DNA of 64,000 bases from Peptoanaerobacter stomatis (GTDB taxonomy: Bacteria; Bacillota; Clostridia; Peptostreptococcales; Filifactoraceae). Of this stretch, positions 1 to 8,548 are shown one piece after another. Both the position numbers and the translations under genes were made by a program. The notes below the pieces were generated by a model, which was not told the origin of the DNA, made no database searches, and was given only the letters and a program-made list of their open reading frames with translations. Position 1 is the first letter of the stretch, and every line of letters starts with the position of its first letter. Location of the stretch: contig NZ_JH815225.1 of the NCBI RefSeq assembly GCF_000238095.2, positions 646,724 through 710,723 of the forward strand, given 5' to 3'.

Positions 1-1273
1 TTATATTTATAAATTTTTGGCTGTCCATATTCCATCTTATAAGAAAATTTTCAAAGATTTCATAATCTTCTTTTTTTATATCACTCATACCGCTTTTAAA
101 AAAGCTCATTATATTGGAATGATTAGGCGACTTTACGAACATATCCAAAAACGAAAATAACATATTAACAATATTTTCTTGCGTTATATTTCTCTTGGTA
201 TCTATGAAATAGGGTATGTCATACATATCAAATATCTCTTTTATAAGAGGTGCATATCCTACACTATCGGTTACTACTACAGCCATATCTTTATATCTGT
301 ATTTTTTCTCATCACTTTCATTTTGTCTTATAAGCATAGTTATTTTATTTGCTAAATACATTATTTCTGTTCTTGCTTTGTCAAATTTTATCAAACTTAT
401 ATTTTGAGGTATTTTACTATATTTTTTAAAATCAAATTTCCCGAAATTTTCTTCTAAATGCTTTAAATCTTCTATTTTATTATAAGATTGGTCAAGATGT
501 ATAATTTCATATTTTGAAAATGCTTTATCAGCAATTTTTATCATGCTTTCAAGTGTTTTTTTTGTTATGTCAAATGAGCTGTCATCTGTATCATAGTAAG
601 TAAGCGTCATAGTTATATCTATCTCATTTGATAACAAACTTTCTATAACATTTAGCTCCAACTGTGTAAAACTCACAAAATTATCAAAATAAATCTTAAA
701 TTTCTTATTTTTTGTATATTCAGGTATCTTTTCACATAATAAATTTAATCTTGATTCATTATCAACAAATTTATCTGATATTTTTTCTTCTAATAAATCA
801 TAAATTTTAGCAACGTCTTTCAGTTTTTGAGACAATATTTTATCATTTATTTTACTTGATAAAGAAGATAAACTTTTTGAAGATATTTCATATTTTTTTA
901 GCTCAGTTATAATTTTTATAATATTTTCTAAAAATCCTGATTTATTAATTGAATTTTTATAAAAATTGAGTTCTTCTTTATTTTTAAGCAATATGTTTTC
1001 TGCAAGCATTATTTTTCCTACATCATCTATGTATTCTTTTTTCAAACCTCCTACTCTTGACAACACCTCTGCTGAAAGTCTTTCAAAGCTCATAACTTTG
1101 CATAAAAAAATAGGTTTTTTTATAGTATTTATAATCATCTGCTCAGTTTCCAGCGTGAGTTGCTCAGGTGCCATAAGATAACTCAATGTGTTATCATTTA
1201 TATTTTTCTTTATCTCGTCCATTATATATGTAGTTTTGCCACTATATGCCCTTGCAGTTACTATTTTAAGCAT
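1..1273 (-). CDS. addB: ATP-dependent helicase/deoxyribonuclease subunit B (5' part only)
   Basis: AddB pairs with AddA to process double-strand breaks for homologous recombination. The first 424 residues are inside the window; the rest lies beyond base 1. The start is the ATG at 1271-1273, with AAGGAG seven bases upstream. Residues 7-14 (ARAYSGKT) are a Walker A-like loop in which the usual first Gly is Ala. The stretch LMAPEQLT (about 35) matches the MxPEQ element common in AddB. The body is Lys/Glu-rich with long helices. A hairpin lies 20-60 bases upstream of the start. The C-terminal nuclease and Fe-S cysteines cannot be seen. The call rests on the N-terminal motifs and overall character. 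Confidence 0.8.
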   Translation of the reverse strand, partial: MLKIVTARAYSGKTTYIMDEIKKNINDNTLSYLMAPEQLTLETEQMIINTIKKPIFLCKVMSFERLSAEVLSRVGGLKKEYIDDVGKIMLAENILLKNKEELNFYKNSINKSGFLENIIKIITELKKYEISSKSLSSLSSKINDKILSQKLKDVAKIYDLLEEKISDKFVDNESRLNLLCEKIPEYTKNKKFKIYFDNFVSFTQLELNVIESLLSNEIDITMTLTYYDTDDSSFDITKKTLESMIKIADKAFSKYEIIHLDQSYNKIEDLKHLEENFGKFDFKKYSKIPQNISLIKFDKARTEIMYLANKITMLIRQNESDEKKYRYKDMAVVVTDSVGYAPLIKEIFDMYDIPYFIDTKRNITQENIVNMLFSFLDMFVKSPNHSNIMSFFKSGMSDIKKEDYEIFENFLIRWNMDSQKFINI

Positions 1274-1294
1274 TGCTTTGCTCCTTAAACTGAG

Positions 1295-1336
1295 AACGGC
1301 TACTTTTCAACATATAGTTGACAATAGCCGTTTTTT
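1295..1336 (+). terminator. Hairpin with T-run on plus strand, in the addB leader
   Basis: The arms AACGGCTA (1295-1302) and TAGCCGTT (1325-1332) flank a second short inverted stretch (TTCAAC / GTTGAC). The T-run follows only on the plus strand, where no upstream plus-strand gene is seen. On the minus strand the same bases form a hairpin in the 5' leader of addB. It is either a terminator for antisense transcription or a leader structure. Confidence 0.5.
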
Positions 1337-1492
1337 ATAATTTTTATCCTTACTTAAAATAACTTTTTACAGTTATAACAATATAAACTTATTAGTAAAT
1401 ATTTATAATGTGATGTTTTTAATATATTTATACATCTTCTATTTAATAAAATTTTATATAAATAATTTTTATAGAAAAATATATATAAATCA

Positions 1493-2968
1493 TCAATATT
1501 TTTCTATATTTATCATATTTTCCAAGCCTTTCAAAAGATATTCATATGTTCTTTTTGTAGAGCTTATACTTAAATGTTCATTTGGAGTGTGTATATCATA
1601 CATATTCGGACCAAATGATATTATATCCAAATCAGGCATTTTTTTACTCATTATACCGCATTCAAGTCCTGCGTGTATTGCTTCTAATTTCATATCTTTA
1701 TCATACATTTGTCTGTATGTGTCGGCAAACAGTTTTCTAAGTCTTGAATTTTTATTATATTTCCAACCAGGATATATTGATTCTATAACTATTGTGGCAC
1801 CTGAAAGATTTGCTATTGCTTCATGTTTTTTGATTATATACTGTACTTGTGAGTCAATACTGCTTCTGATAGCACAATTAAATGTAACCAACGCATTTTT
1901 TTCATCTGTAACTATAACTCCCAAATTGTTTGATGTTTCCACAAGATCCTTTATGTCTAAGCTCATTTGAGTAACTCCGCTTGAATATATCATTAACAGG
2001 TCTATAATTTTTTGTTTTGAAATAGTGCTTAAAACTCTATCTATGTGTTTATCTGTATATTCAATTTCCAATCTGAAATCGTCATCTATGCCATTTAATT
2101 CTTTTTTTACTATATTTTCAACAATTCTTACTATGTCTTCCAAATCAGCCTTATTTTTTTCATTTATTACTATACTTGTGTCGCATTCTCTTGGAATAGC
2201 ATTGTTTTTTGCTCCTCCGTTTATGCTTATCATCTCAAAGTTTACTCGGCCGTTTATCTCATAGAGTACTCTACCAATTATTACATTAGCATTACCTCTA
2301 TTTTTATCTGCATCCATACCTGAATGCCCACCCTTTAAACCTCTCACTTTTATTATTGCATTCAACGAATTACCATGCAACATTGTATATTCTATAGGCA
2401 ATTTTAAAAGACTTTTAGCACCGCCTGCACAGCTTAATAGTAACTCATCTTCATTTTCCGTATCAAGATTAATCATATACATAGCATCTAAATTCTGTAC
2501 AGCAAGCTCGTTTGCACCTAACATTGTAGTTTCTTCGTCTACCGTAAAAACAGCTTCCAATCTCGGATGTTTTATATTGTTATCTGCAAGTATAGCAAGT
2601 CCGAAAGCCAAAGCCACACCGTTATCTGCTCCAAGAGTAGTGTTGTTTGCATATATATAATCATCTTTTATAACAAGCTCTATCGGATCAGTATCAAAAT
2701 TATGGTCTATATTGTTGTTTTTCTCACAAACCATATCCATATGACCTTGCAACATCACTGTACCTATATGTTCATATCCTGATGTTGCAGGTTTTCTTAT
2801 TATTACATTTCCACAAGCTTCTTGTATAAAATCCAGTTTATGCTCTTTAGCAAAATCTACTAAATAATCGCTTATTTTTTTTGTATCTCCTGATTTTCTC
2901 GGTATATTTGAAATTTCTTCAAAATATCTGAATACTTCTTTAGGTTCAAGACCTTCTACTCTACTCAT
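1493..2968 (-). CDS. pepD: Aminoacyl-histidine dipeptidase (M20 family, PepD)
   Basis: This is a cytoplasmic zinc dipeptidase that cleaves Xaa-His and related dipeptides. Its 491 residues match the usual PepD length of about 485-490. M20 metal-site motifs are intact: QGHMDM with His76 and Asp78, LGADNG with Asp115, VDEE with the general base and metal Glu at 145-146, and HAGLECG near the C-terminus. The lid/dimerisation region contains the GGHSG motif. The start ATG at 2966-2968 follows an AAAGGAGA site. The gene is probably monocistronic, between addB and selC. It would suit an organism that feeds on peptides. The family assignment is strong; exact substrate range cannot be read from sequence. 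Confidence 0.93.
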   Translation of the reverse strand: MSRVEGLEPKEVFRYFEEISNIPRKSGDTKKISDYLVDFAKEHKLDFIQEACGNVIIRKPATSGYEHIGTVMLQGHMDMVCEKNNNIDHNFDTDPIELVIKDDYIYANNTTLGADNGVALAFGLAILADNNIKHPRLEAVFTVDEETTMLGANELAVQNLDAMYMINLDTENEDELLLSCAGGAKSLLKLPIEYTMLHGNSLNAIIKVRGLKGGHSGMDADKNRGNANVIIGRVLYEINGRVNFEMISINGGAKNNAIPRECDTSIVINEKNKADLEDIVRIVENIVKKELNGIDDDFRLEIEYTDKHIDRVLSTISKQKIIDLLMIYSSGVTQMSLDIKDLVETSNNLGVIVTDEKNALVTFNCAIRSSIDSQVQYIIKKHEAIANLSGATIVIESIYPGWKYNKNSRLRKLFADTYRQMYDKDMKLEAIHAGLECGIMSKKMPDLDIISFGPNMYDIHTPNEHLSISSTKRTYEYLLKGLENMINIEKY

Positions 2969-3029
2969 ATCTTCTCCTTTTATAAATTTAATTAATCTAT
3001 CAAAAATTTACTACTTTTTGCAAATCATA

Positions 3030-3124
3030 TGGCGGGAATATGAAGGAGTCGAACCTCCCGAGGAGTTTTTATATCCCCCTATGATTTTGAAGACCACGAA
3101 ATGCACCGGCACTTACATATTCCC
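3030..3124 (-). tRNA. selC: tRNA-Sec (anticodon UCA)
   Basis: The transcript is 95 nt with an encoded CCA end. It has an 8-bp acceptor stem (GGGAATAT with ATATTCCC), discriminator G, a 5-bp T stem with loop TTCGACT, a long variable arm, and an anticodon loop CTTCAAA that places UCA. The 8+5 acceptor/T geometry and UCA anticodon are specific for selenocysteine tRNA. The organism therefore should read some UGA codons as selenocysteine. The partner genes selA, selB and selD are not in this window. It lies between pepD and ung, same strand, with about 60 bases to the pepD start. Confidence 0.93.
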
Positions 3125-3157
3125 ATATAATTAATTAGCGTTCAACTCTCGTTTATT

Positions 3158-3829
3158 TTACATATTACACCAATTAATCTCTACTAAACCGTTGTTTTTC
3201 AAAAATTCATTAGTTTTAGAAAAGTGTTTGCAACCGAAAAAACCGTTATTCGCTGAATATGGGCTTGGGTGTGCGCATTTGAGTATAAGATGATTTTTAT
3301 TCGTGATTAAATTTTCTTTCATCTGAGCATTTCTTCCCCAAAGCAAATATACTACCGGTGTATCTTTGTAATTAAGTTTTTCTATTATACTGTCAGTCAA
3401 TTTTTCCCAACCTATTTTACTGTGAGAATTTGGCTGACCTTTTAATACTGTGAGTGATGCATTCAACATCAGCACTCCTTGATTTGCCCATGAAGTCAAT
3501 TCTCCGCTTGTCTTATCCATTTCTATATTTAAGTCATTTTCTATTTCTTTGTAAATATTTTTAAGTGAAGGCGGAGTTGTAATACCTTTTTTTACAGAAA
3601 AGGATAAGCCGTGTGCCTGCCCTACTCCATGGTATGGATCTTGCCCTAATATAACTACTTTCACATCTTCATAAGGTGTGTATTTAAGAGCATTAAATAT
3701 ATCATACATACTTGGAAATACAGTTTTTGTGGCATATTCTTTTTTTAAAAACTCTCTTATATCTTTATAATATTGTTTTTCAAATTCATCTTTTAAAATG
3801 TCATCCCAACTGTTTCCTATATTTACCAT
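3158..3829 (-). CDS. ung: Uracil-DNA glycosylase, family 1
   Basis: Ung removes uracil from DNA as the first step of base-excision repair. At 223 residues it is of normal length. The water-activating loop GQDPYHG occupies residues 62-68 with catalytic Asp64; the leucine/minor-groove loop HPSPYSA starts at His187; the uracil-binding LLWG(R)NA segment is at about 162-168. The ATG at 3827-3829 is preceded by a weak AGGAG. It sits just downstream of selC on the same strand and could be cotranscribed with it, though no terminator or promoter between them was clear. Confidence 0.96.
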   Translation of the reverse strand: MVNIGNSWDDILKDEFEKQYYKDIREFLKKEYATKTVFPSMYDIFNALKYTPYEDVKVVILGQDPYHGVGQAHGLSFSVKKGITTPPSLKNIYKEIENDLNIEMDKTSGELTSWANQGVLMLNASLTVLKGQPNSHSKIGWEKLTDSIIEKLNYKDTPVVYLLWGRNAQMKENLITNKNHLILKCAHPSPYSANNGFFGCKHFSKTNEFLKNNGLVEINWCNM

Positions 3830-4064
3830 AATAACTCCTGTTTTTTTTATTTATTATATATTTATACTAATTGCTGATATAACAGATAATTTATATTGAC
3901 AGCCCATAAATATTGATAAATCTACGCAACACTATTTATATTTAATTCTGTCATTAATAAGTAATTTATATAAAAAATTAATCTATTTCAAAACCTGCCT
4001 TATAAAGTATCTAATTATATTACACTCTGTATTTAGAAAGATAATATTAATTTTTTACTGATAA

Positions 4065-5249
4065 CTAAAACATTTGTATATCTTTAAATACTACAGCTCG
4101 TCTTAAATCGCTATTAAACAATAAATCTTTTGATGCTCCCATAAATTTATTACCGAAAAATCTAAAAGCGTTTATTAAAAATGAAAAATGTTTTATGATA
4201 TGCGTAAGTTCTCCATTTTCATATAAATAAGCTCTCTTGACATCAAATTTAAGTTCTTCTTTTTGTAATGTAACATCTGCACTTTCTATAAATATTGCCG
4301 ATTTTACCATATCTTCCAATTTATAATCACCATTTTGTATATATGCTCCAAGAAGTTTGCAAGACGGATAGTCATCTTTCAGTGCATAACTGCAACATGT
4401 GTTTTCAACTTCATATTCTTTTGCAAGGTCTTTATTTGAATAAGGTTTTATAACAGTCCCGTTTTCTATCAATACATTTCTATAATACGGACTATAACTG
4501 CCTTCCCAGTCAAAAAACGGAAGTAAACCATATTTTTGTGACTTTGTGTCCTCAGGAGAAAGCGAAGTATAAAATGATAATTTCTCAGAAAATATTTCTA
4601 CGTTCATCAATTTATTTTCAATTACATTTTTGCAAGTCAGATATTCTTCAAAGAAATCATAAATATTCAAATCGCTCGGTATTATTAAATTTTTTTCGTT
4701 AATTTTTGATATTTCTATATATTTCTTTTGAACAATAGGTTTTAAAAATAATTCCATATCTTGCACAGCTTTTTTGCTGTCAAGTGCTCTATATTCAAAT
4801 TTGAACTTATCTTCTCCAAGCTTTACATAAAAAACATTTCTCTCATCTTCAAAGTTCATATGAAGTTTGTTTATATTGGTAAGATTGTATCTTATATTTA
4901 CATTCTTGTATTCAACTTCTATATCTTTTGATAATTTTTCAAGTTCATTCCCTACTTTATATACCGTATCTGCCACTTCTCTTTCTTTTATATTGCTATT
5001 ACTTGCAATAACGTTTCTCTGAGTATTAAGCATAGTAGTATGTGAATAAGGATACTTCTTATTTTGAGACGCAATAAAATATCCTTCATCATCGTCTATA
5101 TCGTTGTTTATATAGGCTATGGAAAGGGTTTCGTTTTCAAAATCTCTAAAAATATTATTTTGCTTATTTATTTTAATCATTTCATCAACAGATGAATTTT
5201 TATAAAATGCTTTTTTTTCAGTTTTCCTTATTTCCAGTTTTTCTTTCAT
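4065..5249 (-). CDS. Divergent TldE/PmbA-like protein
   Basis: This 394-residue protein shows the C-terminal pattern of the TldD/PmbA (TldE) family: an FFDWEG segment (about 243), the RNVLIENG strand (about 256), then a stretch that corresponds to the family's conserved small-residue region. TldD/TldE form a heterodimeric metalloprotease that trims peptides such as microcin or modified-peptide precursors. No HExxxH zinc motif is visible, as expected for the non-catalytic TldE side. It is shorter than the usual 430-450 residues, and no TldD partner is in view. The N-terminus (about 1-120) is weakly matched. Family membership is inferred from the C-terminal third, so confidence is moderate. Confidence 0.55.
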   Translation of the reverse strand: MKEKLEIRKTEKKAFYKNSSVDEMIKINKQNNIFRDFENETLSIAYINNDIDDDEGYFIASQNKKYPYSHTTMLNTQRNVIASNSNIKEREVADTVYKVGNELEKLSKDIEVEYKNVNIRYNLTNINKLHMNFEDERNVFYVKLGEDKFKFEYRALDSKKAVQDMELFLKPIVQKKYIEISKINEKNLIIPSDLNIYDFFEEYLTCKNVIENKLMNVEIFSEKLSFYTSLSPEDTKSQKYGLLPFFDWEGSYSPYYRNVLIENGTVIKPYSNKDLAKEYEVENTCCSYALKDDYPSCKLLGAYIQNGDYKLEDMVKSAIFIESADVTLQKEELKFDVKRAYLYENGELTHIIKHFSFLINAFRFFGNKFMGASKDLLFNSDLRRAVVFKDIQMF

Positions 5250-5401
5250 AGCTATCCCACCAGTATATAAATATTATAATCAATATATTACCATTTTTAA
5301 AAATAATAATCTATATGTATTTGTAAAAATGATTAAATTTTTAATATATACAATTATTTTACTAAATTTTTATGTAGTTATTCTTAAATTAAAAAAACTC
5401 T

Positions 5402-5430
5402 AAGACATATTTATATAAATATGTTATAAT
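5402..5430 (+). promoter_or_regulatory. Candidate promoter of the Rrf2 gene
   Basis: A consensus TATAAT at 5425-5430 has AAGACA 17 bases upstream (5402-5407), a 4/6 match to TTGACA. It lies about 45 bases before the ATG of the Rrf2 gene. A poor -35 is the weak point. Confidence 0.45.
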
Positions 5431-5476
5431 TTATATTCAATCAGTAGAATTTTATTTATATGTTTAAGGAGTCGTT

Positions 5477-5896
5477 ATGATAGTTTCTACAAAGGGGAGA
5501 TATGCACTAAAAGCTGTATTTGAACTGGCAATGACTGATATTGACACCCCTATGTCATTAAATACCATATCTGAAAAAACAGATTTATCTGAATTATATT
5601 TAGAACAAATTTTCTCCGTATTGAAGAAAAAAGGTATAGTAAAAAGTATCAGAGGTGTCCAAGGTGGATATCTTCTGACAAGAAAACCAGATGAAATATC
5701 TGCCGGAGAAATAATAAAAGCACTTGAAGGTGAGCTTTCTCCATCTAAATGCCTCATAGATGAAGGTTACTGTGATATGCTCGACAGATGTCCTACTTAT
5801 ATGATATGGGACAGAATAAAAAAATCAATTGATGATGTCATAGACAACACTACTCTTCAAGATATGATAGATGAATATAATAAGAAAAATTTATAA
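5477..5896 (+). CDS. Rrf2/IscR-family transcriptional regulator
   Basis: A 139-residue winged-helix repressor. The helix-turn-helix covers about residues 27-50 and the wing GVQGGYLL 60-67, both typical of Rrf2 proteins. Three cysteines (92, 99, 105) follow the IscR arrangement that binds a [2Fe-2S] cluster, so it may sense iron-sulfur status or oxygen. The ATG at 5477 has AAGGAG six bases upstream. No isc/suf genes flank it; the next gene on the same strand, 300 bases on, is an NADH oxidase. That makes control of an oxygen-response gene plausible, but this is inference from neighbourhood only. Confidence 0.9.
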   Translation: MIVSTKGRYALKAVFELAMTDIDTPMSLNTISEKTDLSELYLEQIFSVLKKKGIVKSIRGVQGGYLLTRKPDEISAGEIIKALEGELSPSKCLIDEGYCDMLDRCPTYMIWDRIKKSIDDVIDNTTLQDMIDEYNKKNL

Positions 5897-6197
5897 TTTT
5901 TGAATAATTATATTATTCTATGGGTATTATTGCATAGAATTTGTTAAATTATAAACACTTATGATTTATTGTAAATATAGAATATATCATATCTTATATT
6001 AATTTTTATGCTTAGAGTATATATAATAAAAAGATTAATTTTTTGACTACTTGTTTTAATTTTTACTAATTTTATATAAAAAATTTTTCAATTCTCTTTC
6101 AAGATATATCCTGAGTTATACAAGTATTTTTTAGTTATTTTAATCTCACAATTAATCTGACTATAATATAAATTAAAACATTTTTTGGAGGAATTAA
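5897..6197. other. Intergenic region between the Rrf2 gene and nox
   Basis: About 300 AT-rich bases. A hairpin ATTCTATG (5915-5922) / CATAGAAT (5933-5940) follows the Rrf2 stop but lacks a T-run, so it is only a weak terminator. A TATAAT-like -10 at 6162-6167 could serve nox, with no good -35. No gene seen. Confidence 0.5.
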
Positions 6198-7532
6198 ATG
6201 AGCAAGATAGTAGTTGTTGGAGCAAATCACGCAGGTACTGCGGCAATAAATACAATAACAGGTTTTAATGAAAATAATGAAGTTGTGGTTTTTGACCAAA
6301 ACTCCAACATAAGTTTTTTAGGTTGTGGAATGGCACTTTGGATTGGCGAACAAATCTCAAAACCTGACGGACTTTTTTATTCAAACAAAGAAAAACTCGA
6401 ATCACAAGGCGCAAAAATAAATATGAACTCATCTGTTGACAGCGTTGATTTTGACAAAAAAATAGTACACGCTACTTTAGAAAATGGACAAAAAATTGAA
6501 GAATCTTATGACAAATTGATACTTGCCACAGGTTCTCTACCTATAGTACCAAATGTAAAAGGAAAAGACCTTGAAAATGTTCAAATGGTAAAATTGTTTC
6601 AAAATGCTGAAGATGTCATAGAAAAATTAAAAAACCCTGAAATAAAAACAGTTGCTGTAGTTGGTGCCGGATATATAGGAGTGGAGCTTGCAGAGGCTTT
6701 TGAAAGAAAAGGCAAAAAGGTTGTACTTATTGATACAATGAGCACTGCTTTATCAAACTATTATGATATAGAATTCAGCACAATGATGGACAAAAATTTA
6801 GAAAGCCACGGTATCCAGCTGGCTTATGGAGAAATGGTTAAAGAAATAATCGGTAAAACAAAAGTTGAAGGAATAATAACTGACAAAAATCAGTACAAAT
6901 GTGATATGGTAATACTTGCTGTAGGATTCAGACCTAACACTGCTCTTGGAGGCGGAAAATTAAAAACTCTTGCAAATGGAGCATATTTAGTTGACGAAAC
7001 TCAACAAACAAGCATTAAAGACGTATATGCAATAGGTGATTGTGCAAGCGTATTATTCAATTCAACAGGAGAAAACTCATATATAGCACTTGCTACTAAC
7101 GCTGTTCGTTCCGGACTTATAGCAGGACATAACGTATGCGGAAAACATATGGAAACAAATGGAGTACAAGGCTCAAACGGTATAGCTATTTATGACTTAA
7201 AAATGGTATCAACAGGTCTTTCTGAAGAAAGAGCAAAAAAATTAGGTTTAGAAGTAGAATCAACTTCTTTTGAAGATTTACAAAAAGCCGCTTTTATAGA
7301 AACAGAAAATCCAAAAGTAAAAATAAAAATAGTATACGATAAAAATACAAGAGTTGTAATAGGTGCTCAAATGGCATCAACTTATGATATGTCTATGGGT
7401 ATCCATATGTTCTCATTAGCTATTCAGGAAAAAGTTACAATAGACAGACTTAAATTATTAGATATACTGTTCTTACCTCATTTCAATCAACCATATAATT
7501 ATATAACTATGGCTGCATTATCAGCAAAATAA
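6198..7532 (+). CDS. nox: NADH oxidase (H2O-forming type), FAD/NAD-dependent disulfide-reductase family
   Basis: This flavoprotein of 444 residues probably reduces O2 to water with NADH, protecting an anaerobe and recycling NAD+. FAD-binding GANHAGT (8-14) and the redox-active FLGCGMALW segment with Cys43 are the signature of Nox and coenzyme-A-disulfide reductases; the WIGEQIS continuation is characteristic of water-forming Nox. A second Rossmann motif (GAGYIGVE, about 155) binds NADH, and AIGDCA (about 282) closes the FAD site. GGAGG lies before the ATG. CoA-disulfide reductase activity cannot be fully excluded. A strong terminator follows, so the gene is likely monocistronic. Confidence 0.9.
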   Translation: MSKIVVVGANHAGTAAINTITGFNENNEVVVFDQNSNISFLGCGMALWIGEQISKPDGLFYSNKEKLESQGAKINMNSSVDSVDFDKKIVHATLENGQKIEESYDKLILATGSLPIVPNVKGKDLENVQMVKLFQNAEDVIEKLKNPEIKTVAVVGAGYIGVELAEAFERKGKKVVLIDTMSTALSNYYDIEFSTMMDKNLESHGIQLAYGEMVKEIIGKTKVEGIITDKNQYKCDMVILAVGFRPNTALGGGKLKTLANGAYLVDETQQTSIKDVYAIGDCASVLFNSTGENSYIALATNAVRSGLIAGHNVCGKHMETNGVQGSNGIAIYDLKMVSTGLSEERAKKLGLEVESTSFEDLQKAAFIETENPKVKIKIVYDKNTRVVIGAQMASTYDMSMGIHMFSLAIQEKVTIDRLKLLDILFLPHFNQPYNYITMAALSAK

Positions 7533-7544
7533 AATGGTTTATTA

Positions 7545-7575
7545 AAAACAGTAAACTTTTTTGATTTACTGTTTT
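7545..7575 (+). terminator. Rho-independent terminator of nox
   Basis: Perfect 11-bp arms AAAACAGTAAA and TTTACTGTTTT with a T-rich loop, starting 13 bases after the nox stop. Confidence 0.85.
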
Positions 7576-7596
7576 ACAAATGTTCAGTAAACTATA

Positions 7597-7853
7597 TTTC
7601 TCATATCTGTTGGTGACAATGTCAAAGGAATGATTTTCAAAATGCAGAGGACATCCACCGTCAGTCGTTTTGAAATCAATCGCTGCGGTATATTCGGGAG
7701 CGGAAAGAAAAGACAAAATAAATTCTCCGCCCCGTTTCGTCACCCGATACGATTCTTTTCACATATTTTCCAAGTATCTGTTATAAACATTCGAAACCGG
7801 ACAAAAAATAATATCTAAGCTGTCGTTCTCAAAAGGAAACGGCGCTCTTATAT
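7597..7853 (-). pseudogene. Relic of a class I SAM-dependent methyltransferase
   Basis: Reading the minus strand from 7853 gives PFPFENDSLDII, then CPVSNVYN, an in-frame TGA at 7759-7761, then KESYRVTKRGGEFILSF. The order PF-x-D-x-(F/L)D followed by (W)KExYRVxKxGG is the C-terminal half of a class I methyltransferase, and the TGA sits where the family often has Trp, so a TGG-to-TGA change is likely. A further SFDIVTNRYEKY segment looks like another methyltransferase motif. The N-terminal half is missing. This stretch is visibly richer in G+C than the flanking genes, suggesting acquired DNA. Confidence 0.55.
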
Positions 7854-7869
7854 TTCATCCTCACACTTT

Positions 7870-8016
7870 TCACTTTTTCTTTCCTTTCGGTGCAGGCAAT
7901 TCATCAATCATTTCATGAAATAAACGACTCAAAAATTCCTTAGTCTCTAAATCATCCACCAAAATCATTTTCTTTGCACCCTTGTAAGGAAGCTCATACA
8001 TAGGCAGATCCGTAAT
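7870..8016 (-). pseudogene. Unassigned C-terminal gene fragment (about 43-48 residues)
   Basis: An open stretch on the minus strand ends with a Lys-rich tail and TGA (7870-7872). From the ATG at 7999-8001 it encodes 43 residues (MYELPYKGAKKM... MIDELPAPKGKKK), reading like the natural C-terminus of a larger protein. A stop lies a few codons upstream in the same frame and no ribosome site is present. I do not recognise the family. It adds to the string of relics in this island. Confidence 0.35.
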
Positions 8017-8026
8017 CTACCTGTCT

Positions 8027-8320
8027 CTAATAGAGGATATCCTTACACATCATAATAATCAGCGGAAGAAATATAATCCCTACAAACAGTACAACATACT
8101 CCAATCTCAGTCCGTAAACCGTATGTTTTACTCCTTTTCGATTCAAATATCTCGATAAAAAAAAATTAAATCCTGTTATAACAATATGAAACAACAATAG
8201 AGCAATATACTGTTGCTTTTCTGTCTTGAAAATACATGGACTGAGCTTGCTTAAAAGAGCCAAGCCTCCAAAATAATCCGCTACTACAATAATAAGTCCA
8301 TATCCGCTAAAGCTTATCAT
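8027..8320 (-). CDS. Small membrane protein of unknown function
   Basis: 97 residues with about three hydrophobic helices (near 5-25, 38-55 and 72-92) and basic loops (NRKG) between them. The ATG at 8318-8320 has a clear GGAGGA site seven bases upstream, which supports translation. No family recognised. It lies among gene relics and just upstream (on the transcript) of unassigned coding fragments, so it may be a remnant or an accessory membrane protein such as a membrane immunity protein; the latter is only a guess. Confidence 0.5.
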   Translation of the reverse strand: MISFSGYGLIIVVADYFGGLALLSKLSPCIFKTEKQQYIALLLFHIVITGFNFFLSRYLNRKGVKHTVYGLRLEYVVLFVGIIFLPLIIMMCKDILY

Positions 8321-8383
8321 CTTCTATTCCTCCAAACTTCATCAATTTGCTTCCATATCCAACTCACCAATTAAATCGCTAAA

Positions 8384-8520
8384 TTATTTTTTTTTATCGC
8401 TTTTTTTCTCCAATTCATGCTTTATAAAATTCCATTCTAAATTATCCTGTTATCTCTCCATCTAACAAAATGGGATTTTCAATATTTCCCCAATTTATAT
8501 CAGGATACTAAATTAATAGT
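8384..8520 (-). pseudogene. Frameshifted C-terminal gene fragment
   Basis: Minus-strand reading gives INWGNIENPILLDGEIT, and after a one-base shift at about 8447 continues DNLEWNFIKHELEKKSD with a Lys tail and TAA (8384-8386). The two pieces join smoothly, as for a gene broken by a single-base change. No start or ribosome site remains. The family is not recognised. Confidence 0.4.
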
Positions 8521-8548
8521 TTAATCTCTATCCAAAAAGCAACCTTAC

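Noticed and set aside
1410-1970. 186-codon plus-strand frame
   Set aside because: Lies opposite pepD; low-complexity hydrophobic reading typical of antisense frames in AT-rich genes, no ribosome site.
7759-7761. TGA read as selenocysteine in the methyltransferase fragment
   Set aside because: The gene lacks its N-terminal half, the TGA replaces a typical Trp, and no SECIS structure was evident by eye.
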